From: Candidatus Leptofilum proximum
GTDB taxonomy: Bacteria > Chloroflexota > Anaerolineae > Promineifilales > Promineifilaceae
Direction: 5' to 3'
DNA: 64,000 nt
NCBI GenBank assembly: GCA_016710325.1
Contig: JADJXK010000001.1
Location: forward strand, 1,488,001 to 1,552,000
Shown here: piece by piece, positions 17,419-25,196 of the stretch
How positions within the stretch are numbered: the first letter of the stretch is position 1
Layout of the letters: every line of letters starts with the position of its first letter
Notes under the pieces: model-generated
What the model was told of the DNA's origin: nothing
Seen by the model: the letters and a program-made list of their open reading frames with translations, nothing else
Databases searched by the model: none
Translations under genes and position numbers: made by a program

Positions 17419-18734
17419 TGGCCATCCGGCGGGCGCAGGGCGTAGCCCACGCCACGTTCGCTGATGATCCAGGTATCGAAGGGCACGATGGCCCGCCGCA
17501 GCCGCTTGATGAGCGTTTTGAGGCGATCCGGATCATCAACGAGCACATCACCCCAGACGGCCGTTTCTAAATCATCACCGTGCACCACCTGCCCGGCGTT
17601 CTGGCACAGGCTGACCAAAATGGCAAACTGAGAAGTTGTCAGGCTCATCTCCTGGCCCTGGCCCCACACCTGGTGCCGCTGCTGGTCAATGACAAACGGC
17701 CCGGCCTGGATGAGGCCGCTCACCTGCTGGCGGCGCACGTAGCGGCGCAAAATTTCGCTGGTGTAATGGTATCCTTCTTCGTTGGCGACCAGCAGGCACT
17801 GCTGTTCCAGCAGGCGCAGGCTGTCGATCGGTCCGTCGGCGATGGCCAGGACGTACTGCTCGTCGGGGGTGAGGTTTTGCCAGAGGTAGCCCAGGTGCGA
17901 ATCGGCTTCTACCTCGATGGGACCGTCTAGCTGGGCAAACTCCTCTTTGTTGTTTAAGGTGCTGCCCTGGGTCAACGCCTGAAAGGCGTGGTAGGCGGCC
18001 ACGTGCAAGAAGAAGGGATGCGGCCCGACCAGGTAAATCAGGTAGTCGATCAGCGCGTCGGAGAAGCTGCACTCGACGCTTTGCAGCCGGTCGCGAATCA
18101 TTTGCTGGCTGGCCTCGGTGGTAAACAGCCCCAGCGGCAGGGTGACAAAAATGTTGAAGAAGGGCGAGCTGAGAATTTCTTCTTCGGCGGTGATGTCGAA
18201 CAACGGCCGTTGGCTGGCCGTCAGGTAGGCGAGTCCGTATTTGGTGGTGAGGCCGCGCAGGCGGGCAAAAAAGTAGGGGGTGAGCTGTTCATTAGCCGCC
18301 AGCAGTTCAAATTCGTCGAGCAGGACGACAACGGCCGTATCGTTCTTGTGAATCTGGTGCAGCGCCCGGTCCAGTGCCCGGTACGTACCAGGGGATTGGT
18401 CCGCTTCAATATCCATGCCTGCGTCCTGGGCCGCATCCAGCAGGCTATCCAGCAGCGCCTCGTAAATCTCTTCCGGGGGCGAACCGCCAAACTCCTGGCA
18501 GTCGATCAGCACAAACAGCGCGTGCGGCGGGTCCAGCTGAAGCTGCGCGCGGACTTCGGGGCGAGTGAGGTGAATCAGCAGGGAACTTTTCCCGATGCGG
18601 CGCGGGCCGATCAGCGAGACGCTCTGGCCGTTGCGCAGCAGCCCCAGAATCTGGCTGATTTCAGCCTCGCGGTTGTAAAAATCATGCTGGCGGCGAATTG
18701 CGCCCCGATGGTAAAAAGGGTTATCCATGCTCAT
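17415..18734 (-). CDS. AAA/STAND ATPase with OmpR-type winged-helix DNA-binding tail
   Basis: 439 aa from the ATG at 18734. The open frame runs further up, but that part is only translated repeat DNA (SP, HP and TP runs), so it is excluded; AAAGGA is seen 15 bp upstream. Residues 1-25 hold the entry motif NPFYHRG...FYNRE. Walker A is GPRRIGKSS (43-51) and Walker B VVVLLDEFELL (Asp140, Glu141). The middle is a helical lid. The last 100 residues (about 335-435) form a winged helix of the OmpR/SARP class (LTTSQFAILVSLCQNAG, then DPDRLKTLIKRLRR). It is therefore likely a transcription regulator whose DNA binding is governed by ATP and by its operon partner, the membrane propeller ATPase. Confidence 0.87.
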   Translation of the reverse strand: MSMDNPFYHRGAIRRQHDFYNREAEISQILGLLRNGQSVSLIGPRRIGKSSLLIHLTRPEVRAQLQLDPPHALFVLIDCQEFGGSPPEEIYEALLDSLLDAAQDAGMDIEADQSPGTYRALDRALHQIHKNDTAVVVLLDEFELLAANEQLTPYFFARLRGLTTKYGLAYLTASQRPLFDITAEEEILSSPFFNIFVTLPLGLFTTEASQQMIRDRLQSVECSFSDALIDYLIYLVGPHPFFLHVAAYHAFQALTQGSTLNNKEEFAQLDGPIEVEADSHLGYLWQNLTPDEQYVLAIADGPIDSLRLLEQQCLLVANEEGYHYTSEILRRYVRRQQVSGLIQAGPFVIDQQRHQVWGQGQEMSLTTSQFAILVSLCQNAGQVVHGDDLETAVWGDVLVDDPDRLKTLIKRLRRAIVPFDTWIISERGVGYALRPPDGQ

Positions 18735-18763
18735 TTGCCCATTCAAGATTCCTTTAAGGGCTA

Positions 18764-18792
18764 ATTGTAGCGGGGAATGGGGAAAAGGTAAA
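18764..18792 (-). promoter_or_regulatory. Putative promoter of the two-ATPase operon
   Basis: On the minus strand TTTACC, 17 bp, then TACAAT preceded by GC, 30 bp upstream of the start codon of the winged-helix ATPase. Match to the sigma-A consensus is 4 of 6 and 5 of 6. Confidence 0.5.
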
Positions 18793-18809
18793 ATTGGGTG
18801 GCAAGTTTG

Positions 18810-18958
18810 TGACAAGGGGAAGGGGTGACAGGGTGACAAGGTGACAGGGTGAGGGGGTGAAGGGGTGAAGGGGTGAAGGGGTGACAGGGTGACAAGGTGA
18901 GGGGGTGAAGGGGTGACAAGGTGACAAGGTGACAAGGTGACAGGGTGACGGGGTGAGA
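18810..18958. repeat. GGTGACA-type short-word repeat block
   Basis: About 150 bp of the words GTGACAAG, GTGACAGG and GTGAAGGG in irregular order. Related blocks are at 24027-24057, at 32610-32687 (inside the XRE regulator) and as the complementary C-rich strand near 2705-2760 (inside the CHAT gene). There are no spacers of fixed length, so it is not a CRISPR. Confidence 0.85.
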
Positions 18959-19036
18959 GGTGGGAAGTCTCTTTGTTATTTCTCTCCGCGTTTTTTGTGG
19001 GTCTGCGGTTAATATGTAATCTGAAAGGAGAAGGTG

Positions 19037-19894
19037 ATGAACAGCGATACGATGCGGAAGGTTGGGATTGTAAGTCCGGGGGCGATGGGGATTTCGGTGG
19101 CGGCGGCGATGCGGCGCAGCGGGTTTGACGTGTATTGGGCGTCGGCGGGGCGCAGTGCGGACAGCGTGGCGCGGGCTGAGGCGCACCATCTGATTGATGT
19201 ATACTCGGTAGAGAATTTGTGTGCCACGTGTGAGGCGATTGTGTCGGTGTGCCCGCCGCATACGGCCGTAACCGTCGCCGAAGAAGTACTGGCAGCGGGT
19301 TTTACCGGGGTGTATCTGGATGCCAACGCCATTGCGCCCCAAAAAACAGTCCATATGGCCGAGATGATGGCCGCGGCAGGCGTGGAGTTTGTCGATGGTG
19401 GCATCATTGGCGGTCCGGCGTGGGAGCCGCAAAAAACCTGGCTGTATTTGTCCGGGGAGCAGGCGGCGTTGGTGGCTTCATTTTTTGCGGAAGGGTTCTT
19501 GGAAACGGCCGTCATCGGCCACAAAATTGGGCAGGCATCGGCGCTGAAGATGTGTTTTGCCGCCTACAGCAAAGGCACCACAGCCCTGCTGAGCATGATT
19601 CTGGCCGGGGCCGAAGCGCTGGGCGTACGCGCCAGCCTGGAGGAACAGTGGTCACGCGGCGGTTCCGATTTTGCCGCGCAGACGCAGCAGCGTGTGCGGC
19701 GTGTGACGGCCAAGGCGTGGCGCTTTGAGGGGGAGATGCACGAAATTGCCGCCACCTTTGCCAGCGTGGGCCTGCCATCGGGCTTTCACGAAGCGGCGGC
19801 CGAGGTCTACCAGCGGCTGGGCCATTATAAGGATGTGGAGGCAACTCCAGAACTTGGAGAGGTGCTTGCATCGCTGCTAGACCGTAACCGGTGA
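19037..19894 (+). CDS. NAD(P)-binding dehydrogenase, 6PGDH-like with DUF1932
   Basis: 285 aa. An N-terminal Rossmann fold opens with VGIVSPGAMGISVA (Gly10 to Gly18), and the C-terminal helical domain contains GHKIGQASALKMCFAAYSKG, the lysine-containing helix of beta-hydroxyacid dehydrogenases, followed by the DUF1932 type of ending. It should oxidise or reduce a hydroxy acid-like substrate with NAD(P); the exact substrate is not evident. GAAAGGAG lies 6 bp before the ATG at 19037. It stands alone between a repeat block and the LuxR regulator. Confidence 0.85.
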   Translation: MNSDTMRKVGIVSPGAMGISVAAAMRRSGFDVYWASAGRSADSVARAEAHHLIDVYSVENLCATCEAIVSVCPPHTAVTVAEEVLAAGFTGVYLDANAIAPQKTVHMAEMMAAAGVEFVDGGIIGGPAWEPQKTWLYLSGEQAALVASFFAEGFLETAVIGHKIGQASALKMCFAAYSKGTTALLSMILAGAEALGVRASLEEQWSRGGSDFAAQTQQRVRRVTAKAWRFEGEMHEIAATFASVGLPSGFHEAAAEVYQRLGHYKDVEATPELGEVLASLLDRNR

Positions 19895-19980
19895 GATTCT
19901 CGTACAGTGAGCAAGAAAAAATCTGTTGATAAAAATCTTGTTTGGTTCAGGCTTGTCCTGGTTAGGGAAGTGAAAAGTCT

Positions 19981-22665
19981 ATGTCTAAGCCGATTTTAGC
20001 CACCAAACTTTATATTCCACCGCCGCCGCCCAAGATTGTCTCCCGACCCCGCTTAATCGAGCATCTGAACCAGAGCCTGCATCGAAAACTAACCCTCGTC
20101 TCAGCACCGGCCGGTTTTGGCAAAACGACACTGGTAAGCGAATGGGTGGCTCAATGTGAACGGCCGATTGCCTGGCTCTCCCTGGACAAAGAGGACAACG
20201 ATCCCAGCCGCTTTCTGCTGTACTTCATCACGGCGTTGCAGACGGTGGAACCAGCTGTGGGTCAAGGGATGCTGGCTGCACTGCAATCCCCGCAACCACC
20301 GCCGGTCGAATCTATTCTGCCGACTCTGCTGAATGAAATAACCATCATTCCGCGTGATTTTGTCCTGATTCTGGACGACTACCACGTTATTGACGCCCAA
20401 CTGATTGATCGGGTGCTCACCTTCCTGCTTAAAAACCGGCCACCGCAAATCCATCTGCTCATGGCCACTCGTGAAGATCCAAACCTGCCGCTGGCCCGGT
20501 TGCGCGCCCGCGACCAGCTGACTGAACTGCGTGCGGCCGATTTACGTTTTACCCTGGCTGAAGCCGCCGGATTTCTCAACGAAGCGATGGCCTTGAACCT
20601 GGCCGCGGCAGACGTGGCTGCCCTGGAAGCCCGTACCGAAGGCTGGATTGCCGGGCTGCAGCTGGCGGCCCTCGCTGTGCGAGGGCACTTAGCCTTGGGC
20701 GGAACAACTTCAGGACAGCATCATCAAGACACTGCAAGCTTCATTAAATCTTTCACCGGAAGCCACCGCTTTGTGCTGGACTACCTGGTTGAAGAGGTTT
20801 TGCAGCAACAGCCCGCCAAGGTTCAGACTTTTTTGCTGCATACCGCCATTCTCGACCGTATGTGTGGGTCTTTGTGTGATGCTGTGCTGCGCGACCCGTC
20901 GCTCGCCGGGCAGGCAACCCTGGAATACCTGGAACGGGCCAACCTGTTCATTGTCCCCCTGGATCACGAGCGGCGCTGGTATCGCTATCACCATCTTTTT
21001 GCCGATTTGCTGCGGCAGCGGCTGTACCAGCAGGCCCTCTTGTCTGGCGAAGACGTGGCCGAATACCACATACGGGCCAGTGAGTGGTATGAAGAAAATG
21101 GCCTGGCTATGGAAGCGTTTCAACATGCGGCCGCTGCCAACGATGTGGCGCGTGCCGAACGGCTGGCAGACGGGAAGGGGATTCCGCTCCACTTTAGCGG
21201 CGGGATAACGCCCATCCTGAACTGGTTGGCGTCGCTGTCAACGGCCGTCTTAAATGCCCGGCCCTCGCTGTGGTGGAAACACGCGGCGCTGCTGCTGGTG
21301 AACGGCCAGACCGTCGGCGTAGCCGAGAAACTCCAGGCCGCCGAAACCGCCTTAGCGGCCATCTTGCAAGGCACCGAGCCGGACGACAAGACCCGAAACC
21401 TCATCGGGCAAATTGCTTCTGCCAAGGCTACGCTGGCGCTGACTCGCTACGATGTAGCAAACATGCTGGCAGAGTCACGCCGCGCCCTGGAGTATCTACA
21501 GCCCGTTAGCCTGTTTACCCGCGCCACCGCTAACTGGACATTGGGTTATGCCTACACCCTTCAGGGAAACCGTGCCGCAGCCCGCCAGTCGTTTATGGAA
21601 GCTATCTCCCTCAGCCAGGCGTCCGGGGCGATTTTCACCGCCATCCTGGCCATGATTGGCCTGGGTCAGATACAGGAAGCGGACAACCAGCTTTACCAGG
21701 CGGCCGAGACCTACCGGCATGTCTTGCAGCTGGCCGGTGAGCACCCGCAACAGATTATCAATGAAGCGCATCTTGGCCTGGCGCGTATCTTTTATGAATG
21801 GAACGACCTGGATGGCGCTGAGCAGCATGCCCGGCAGAGTCTCCACCTGGCGCGGCAATATGAAAGTTTTATCGATCGATTTATTAATGCGGAATTGTTT
21901 CTGGCCCGTCTGAAGCTGGCCCGGGGCGATGTGGCGGATGCGGCCGTTCTTCTGGCGCAAGTTGACTCGTCGGCGCGGGAGCAAAACTTTGTGCACCGCA
22001 TGCCTGAGATTACGGCCGTGCAGGTGCTGGCCTTGCTGCGTCAAGGCAAACTGGCGGCAGCTGCTCACCTGGCGCAGGCCTACGAGCTGCCCCTCAGCCA
22101 GGCCCGCGTTAGTCTGGCCCAGGGCGACCCAGCCACGGCGCTGGCCGTGTTGGCGGCGTTCCGGCAGCAGGTAGAAGCCAGAGGATGGGAAGCGGAACGC
22201 CTCCAGGCAATGATCCTGGAAGCAAGGGTTTACCAGGTGCTTGCGGAAGCAGATAAAGCTGTGCTGCTGTTAAGTAATGCCCTGACCCTGGCAGAGCCGG
22301 GCAGCTTCATCCGTACGTTTGTAGACGAAGGCGTGCCGATGGCTCAGCTACTGTCGGCCGCAGCGGCGCGTGGCATCACGTCCAACTATGTAGAAAAATT
22401 GTTGGCTGCGTTTGAAGCAGAGGTGCAAAAGGGCAACGATAGGTCTGATTTACCCTCGGCCCAACCACTTATTGAGCCATTGAGCCAACGCGAACTGGAA
22501 GTCCTCCGGCTCATCGCCCAGGGACTTTCCAATCATGAGATCGGCGAGCGGCTTGTTCTTGCCCTGAGCACGGTGAAGGGACACAACCAGAACATCTTTG
22601 GCAAGCTGCAAGTGCAGAGACGCACCGAAGCGGTCGCCCGCGCTCGTGAGCTGGGGCTGGTGTAG
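19981..22665 (+). CDS. MalT-like LuxR-family transcription regulator (LAL type)
   Basis: 894 aa with the full LAL layout: an N-terminal STAND ATPase (ATKLYIPPPPPKIVSRPRL, Walker A SAPAGFGKTT at 41-50, Walker B FVLILDDYHVI), helical and TPR-like repeats in the middle (about 400-800), and a C-terminal LuxR helix-turn-helix (LSQRELEVLRLIAQGLSNHE, then STVKGHNQNIFGKL). It would bind ATP and an inducer, then DNA. Its likely targets are the small gene and two oxidoreductases directly downstream (inference from position). ATG with GGGAAG about 10 bp upstream. Confidence 0.93.
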   Translation: MSKPILATKLYIPPPPPKIVSRPRLIEHLNQSLHRKLTLVSAPAGFGKTTLVSEWVAQCERPIAWLSLDKEDNDPSRFLLYFITALQTVEPAVGQGMLAALQSPQPPPVESILPTLLNEITIIPRDFVLILDDYHVIDAQLIDRVLTFLLKNRPPQIHLLMATREDPNLPLARLRARDQLTELRAADLRFTLAEAAGFLNEAMALNLAAADVAALEARTEGWIAGLQLAALAVRGHLALGGTTSGQHHQDTASFIKSFTGSHRFVLDYLVEEVLQQQPAKVQTFLLHTAILDRMCGSLCDAVLRDPSLAGQATLEYLERANLFIVPLDHERRWYRYHHLFADLLRQRLYQQALLSGEDVAEYHIRASEWYEENGLAMEAFQHAAAANDVARAERLADGKGIPLHFSGGITPILNWLASLSTAVLNARPSLWWKHAALLLVNGQTVGVAEKLQAAETALAAILQGTEPDDKTRNLIGQIASAKATLALTRYDVANMLAESRRALEYLQPVSLFTRATANWTLGYAYTLQGNRAAARQSFMEAISLSQASGAIFTAILAMIGLGQIQEADNQLYQAAETYRHVLQLAGEHPQQIINEAHLGLARIFYEWNDLDGAEQHARQSLHLARQYESFIDRFINAELFLARLKLARGDVADAAVLLAQVDSSAREQNFVHRMPEITAVQVLALLRQGKLAAAAHLAQAYELPLSQARVSLAQGDPATALAVLAAFRQQVEARGWEAERLQAMILEARVYQVLAEADKAVLLLSNALTLAEPGSFIRTFVDEGVPMAQLLSAAAARGITSNYVEKLLAAFEAEVQKGNDRSDLPSAQPLIEPLSQRELEVLRLIAQGLSNHEIGERLVLALSTVKGHNQNIFGKLQVQRRTEAVARARELGLV

Positions 22666-22698
22666 GTCAATCGGTACCCAAAACCCTACTTTAGTATC

Positions 22699-22727
22699 TT
22701 AAGTTAATATCTTGTGCTGGGTATATT
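22699..22727 (+). promoter_or_regulatory. Putative promoter TTAAGT-N17-TATATT
   Basis: The -10 element TATATT lies 19 bp before the first ATG of the small conserved gene, with TTAAGT 17 bp further up. It sits in a short AT-rich gap immediately after the LuxR regulator. Confidence 0.4.
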
Positions 22728-22745
22728 ACCTGTACGCTGTAGGAA

Positions 22746-23039
22746 ATGCCTGTTGGCCCTAACGAGTACAAGGTGATGTCAAACAATCTCGACCCACAAA
22801 CCGATCCACATGAGCCCTCCATCTATGAAATCAGGATCAGGGGCCATCTGGGCTATCAATGGGCCGATTGGTTTGAGGGCCTCACCATTACGCTAGAAGA
22901 CAACGGCGATACACTTTTGACCGGCCCGGTGCTCGACCAGGCTGCGCTGCATGGATTACTTAGAAAAGTGCGTGATTTAGGCACACCATTGCTCGCGGTC
23001 ATTCGCCTTGAAACCGTGGAACAAAAGAACAAAACTTAA
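22746..23039 (+). CDS. Small conserved protein next to the LuxR regulator
   Basis: 97 aa, or 87 aa if the ATG at 22776 is used; neither start has well-spaced ribosome site (AGGAA abuts the first, AAGG is 2 bp from the second). The core reads YEIRIRGHLGYQWADWFEGL, then ITLEDNGDTLLTGPVLDQAAL and HGLLRKVRDLGTPLLAVIRL. I have seen this pattern as a short conserved protein in actinobacteria and Chloroflexota, often beside regulators or oxidoreductases, but know no function. It may be a small beta-alpha domain. It is 18 bp upstream of the first oxidoreductase, so they are likely co-transcribed. Confidence 0.75.
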   Translation: MPVGPNEYKVMSNNLDPQTDPHEPSIYEIRIRGHLGYQWADWFEGLTITLEDNGDTLLTGPVLDQAALHGLLRKVRDLGTPLLAVIRLETVEQKNKT

Positions 23040-23057
23040 CGACCTGGAGGAAAGCTG

Positions 23058-24023
23058 ATGAAAGCGATTTTATTTACCAAATACGGCTCACCCGATGCTC
23101 TGCACATGGAAGAGGTGGAAAAACCTTCGCCGAAGGAAAATCAGGTCCTGATTAAAATTCACGCTTCGTCGATAAATGCCGGGGATTACCGCAAGCTGGG
23201 CGGTAGGCCCCTTCTGCTGCGCGCGCTGATGGGCGGCCTGCTAAAACCGAAGGACCCGCGCCTGGGCAGCGATGTGGCGGGACGGATTGAAGCGGTTGGG
23301 GCAAACGTTACGCTGTTTCAGCCAGGGGATGAGGTATTTGGCTTTACCGGCGGCGCTTTTGCCGAGTATAGCTGTTCCAAGGAAACATCTGTTGTGTTAA
23401 AGCCCGCCAATATTTCCTTCGAGCAGGCAGCGGCCGTTCCTGTGGCGGCGATTACCGCGCTGCAAGGTCTGCGCGATACCGGCGGCATTCAGGCCGGGCA
23501 GCAGGTTTTGATCCAGGGGGCTTCGGGCGGCGTGGGTACGTTTGCTGTGCAGCTGGCCAAATTGTTTGGGGCGGAGGTAACGGCCGTATGCAGCCCCAGA
23601 AATCTAGAGATGGTCCGTTCCCTTGGGGCTGACCACGTCATAGACTACACTAAAGAAGATTTCACCCGAAAGCCACAGCGCTACGACCTGATTTATGCCG
23701 TGAATGGCTATCATTCGCTTTCAGCTTATAAAAGTACCCTCAATCCTCAGGGGGCCTATGTTTGTGCGGGAGGCACTCTGCCCCAAATCTTCCAGGCTAT
23801 GCTTTTTGGATCTTTGCTCTCGAAGCAGGGCGGCAAGAAACTGGCCTTCATGGGCATCGCCAAAATAAACCAGGAAGATTTGACCTACCTCGGAGAATTA
23901 TTGCAGGCTGGCCAGATCGTCCCGGTCATCGATCGTAGTTATCCGTTAAGTGAGACTGTGGAAGCTTTCCGCTATGTTGAAGATAAACACGCCCAGGGAA
24001 AGGTTGTCGTCACGGTGATGTAA
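23058..24023 (+). CDS. Quinone-oxidoreductase-like MDR enzyme (first of two)
   Basis: 321 aa, medium-chain dehydrogenase/reductase family. An N-terminal GroES-like domain (VLIKIHASSINAGDYR) is followed by a Rossmann fold with IQGASGGVGTFAVQLAK (about 152-168) and DHVIDYTKEDF. The zinc-ligand cysteines are absent, as in NADPH:quinone oxidoreductases. It would reduce a quinone, enone or aldehyde with NADPH. TGGAGG lies 9 bp before the ATG. It forms a tandem pair with the next gene, with which it shares most of its motifs. Confidence 0.9.
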   Translation: MKAILFTKYGSPDALHMEEVEKPSPKENQVLIKIHASSINAGDYRKLGGRPLLLRALMGGLLKPKDPRLGSDVAGRIEAVGANVTLFQPGDEVFGFTGGAFAEYSCSKETSVVLKPANISFEQAAAVPVAAITALQGLRDTGGIQAGQQVLIQGASGGVGTFAVQLAKLFGAEVTAVCSPRNLEMVRSLGADHVIDYTKEDFTRKPQRYDLIYAVNGYHSLSAYKSTLNPQGAYVCAGGTLPQIFQAMLFGSLLSKQGGKKLAFMGIAKINQEDLTYLGELLQAGQIVPVIDRSYPLSETVEAFRYVEDKHAQGKVVVTVM

Positions 24024-24026
24024 GTC

Positions 24027-24057
24027 TGACAAGGTGACAGGGTGACGGGGTGACAAG
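24027..24057. repeat. GGTGACA-type repeat between tandem oxidoreductases
   Basis: GACAAGGTGACAGGGTGACG and a further GGGTGACAAG directly after the stop of the first enzyme. Same word family as the block at 18810. Confidence 0.75.
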
Positions 24058-24116
24058 ATGTCAGACGATGCTCTTTGTTAGCGCAGCATCACCCCGGCGA
24101 GCTTGAAGGAGAACAG

Positions 24117-25112
24117 ATGAAAGCAGTTGTGTGGACAAAGTATGGCGCGCCAGACGGCCTTGAACTTCGCGAGGTAGCAACGCCTGAGCCCAAAGACAAT
24201 GAAGTGCTGATTAAAGTACACGCTGCCACGGCATCAACACCGGACACCGAGCTTCGCAGGCTCAAGCTTCCTTTCTTATTTTCAGTTTCCCTGCGACTGT
24301 ACATAGGATTACGAAAACCAACCCGGATCACGATATTGGGGACGGAGTTTGCCGGGGAGATTGTGGCAACGGGCCAGGATGTGACCCGGTTTAGGCAAGG
24401 CGACCCGGTTCTTGGCTATACCGCTCTAAAGATGGGCACGTATGCTGAGTACATATGTCTGCCAGAAAACCCGGCAGGCCTGGCGGGGCCAATCGGACTA
24501 AAACCGGCTAATTTGAGCTATGCGGAGGCAGCGGCCGTTCCGTTTGGCGGGCTCGAAGCGCTGCACACGCTTAAAAAAGCCAACATTCGGCCCGGGCAAA
24601 AGGTGTTGATTGTTGGCGCGGGCGGCAGCATTGGCACGGTTGCCGTCCAGCTGGCGAAGCATTGGGGGGCGGAGGTAACCGGGGTGGACCACACAGTCAA
24701 GCTGGACATGCTGCGCTCGATTGGGGCCGATCACGTCATTGATTACACCCGGCAAGATTTCACCAAAAGCGGCCAGAAATATGACGTCATCCTAGACACG
24801 ATCGATAAGAGTCCATTTACAGCGAGTTTACGCGCCTTAAGCGAAAGTGGGACGTATCTGAACGCCAACCCCGGATTACTGGGCAAGCTTCAATGGCGCT
24901 TGATGGTGCAGAAAAGCCGCAAGAAAGTGATCCGCTGGTCAGGCGACTACACTGCCAGTAACCTGCTTGCCCTGAAAGAGCTGGTTGAAGCCGGAACGAT
25001 TAAACCCGTCATCGATCGGCAGTATCCGTTGGAGGAGATTGCGGCAGCGCACCGGTATGTAGAAACCGGGCAAAAGAAGGGGAATGTGGTTGTCGTTGTG
25101 GGAGGGGAGTGA
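24117..25112 (+). CDS. Quinone-oxidoreductase-like MDR enzyme (second of two)
   Basis: 331 aa from the ATG at 24117, which has AAGGAG 5 bp upstream; the longer frame starting at 24075 lacks a site. The layout is that of the preceding enzyme: GroES-like domain (VLIKVHAATASTPDTELRRL), Rossmann fold with LIVGAGGSIGTVAVQLAKHW (from about 165) and DHVIDYTRQDF, no zinc cysteines. The two are diverged tandem copies. Substrates may differ, since the pocket-lining N-terminal halves are the least alike. Ends before a G/C hairpin terminator. Confidence 0.9.
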   Translation: MKAVVWTKYGAPDGLELREVATPEPKDNEVLIKVHAATASTPDTELRRLKLPFLFSVSLRLYIGLRKPTRITILGTEFAGEIVATGQDVTRFRQGDPVLGYTALKMGTYAEYICLPENPAGLAGPIGLKPANLSYAEAAAVPFGGLEALHTLKKANIRPGQKVLIVGAGGSIGTVAVQLAKHWGAEVTGVDHTVKLDMLRSIGADHVIDYTRQDFTKSGQKYDVILDTIDKSPFTASLRALSESGTYLNANPGLLGKLQWRLMVQKSRKKVIRWSGDYTASNLLALKELVEAGTIKPVIDRQYPLEEIAAAHRYVETGQKKGNVVVVVGGE

Positions 25113-25118
25113 GAAGTG

Positions 25119-25152
25119 AAAGGTGGGGGAGACGGCCGTTCTCCCCCACTTT
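25119..25152. terminator. Hairpin terminator after the MDR pair
   Basis: AAAGGTGGGGGAGA pairs with TCTCCCCCACTTT around a HIP palindrome that forms the loop. It follows the stop of the second oxidoreductase by 7 bp. Confidence 0.6.
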
Positions 25153-25196
25153 GTCTTGGGAAAAAGTTTCAATTGCTTAATGAAAACCGTAACTAG

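Noticed and set aside
18735..18935. N-terminal extension of the winged-helix ATPase (67 codons)
   Set aside because: It is only translated repeat DNA (Ser/Pro/His/Thr runs) and overlaps the promoter-like TACAAT; the protein proper starts at 18734.
18810..18958. Regular-looking repeat block that could be mistaken for a CRISPR array
   Set aside because: The words are 7-9 bp, without fixed-length unique spacers, and no cas gene is nearby.
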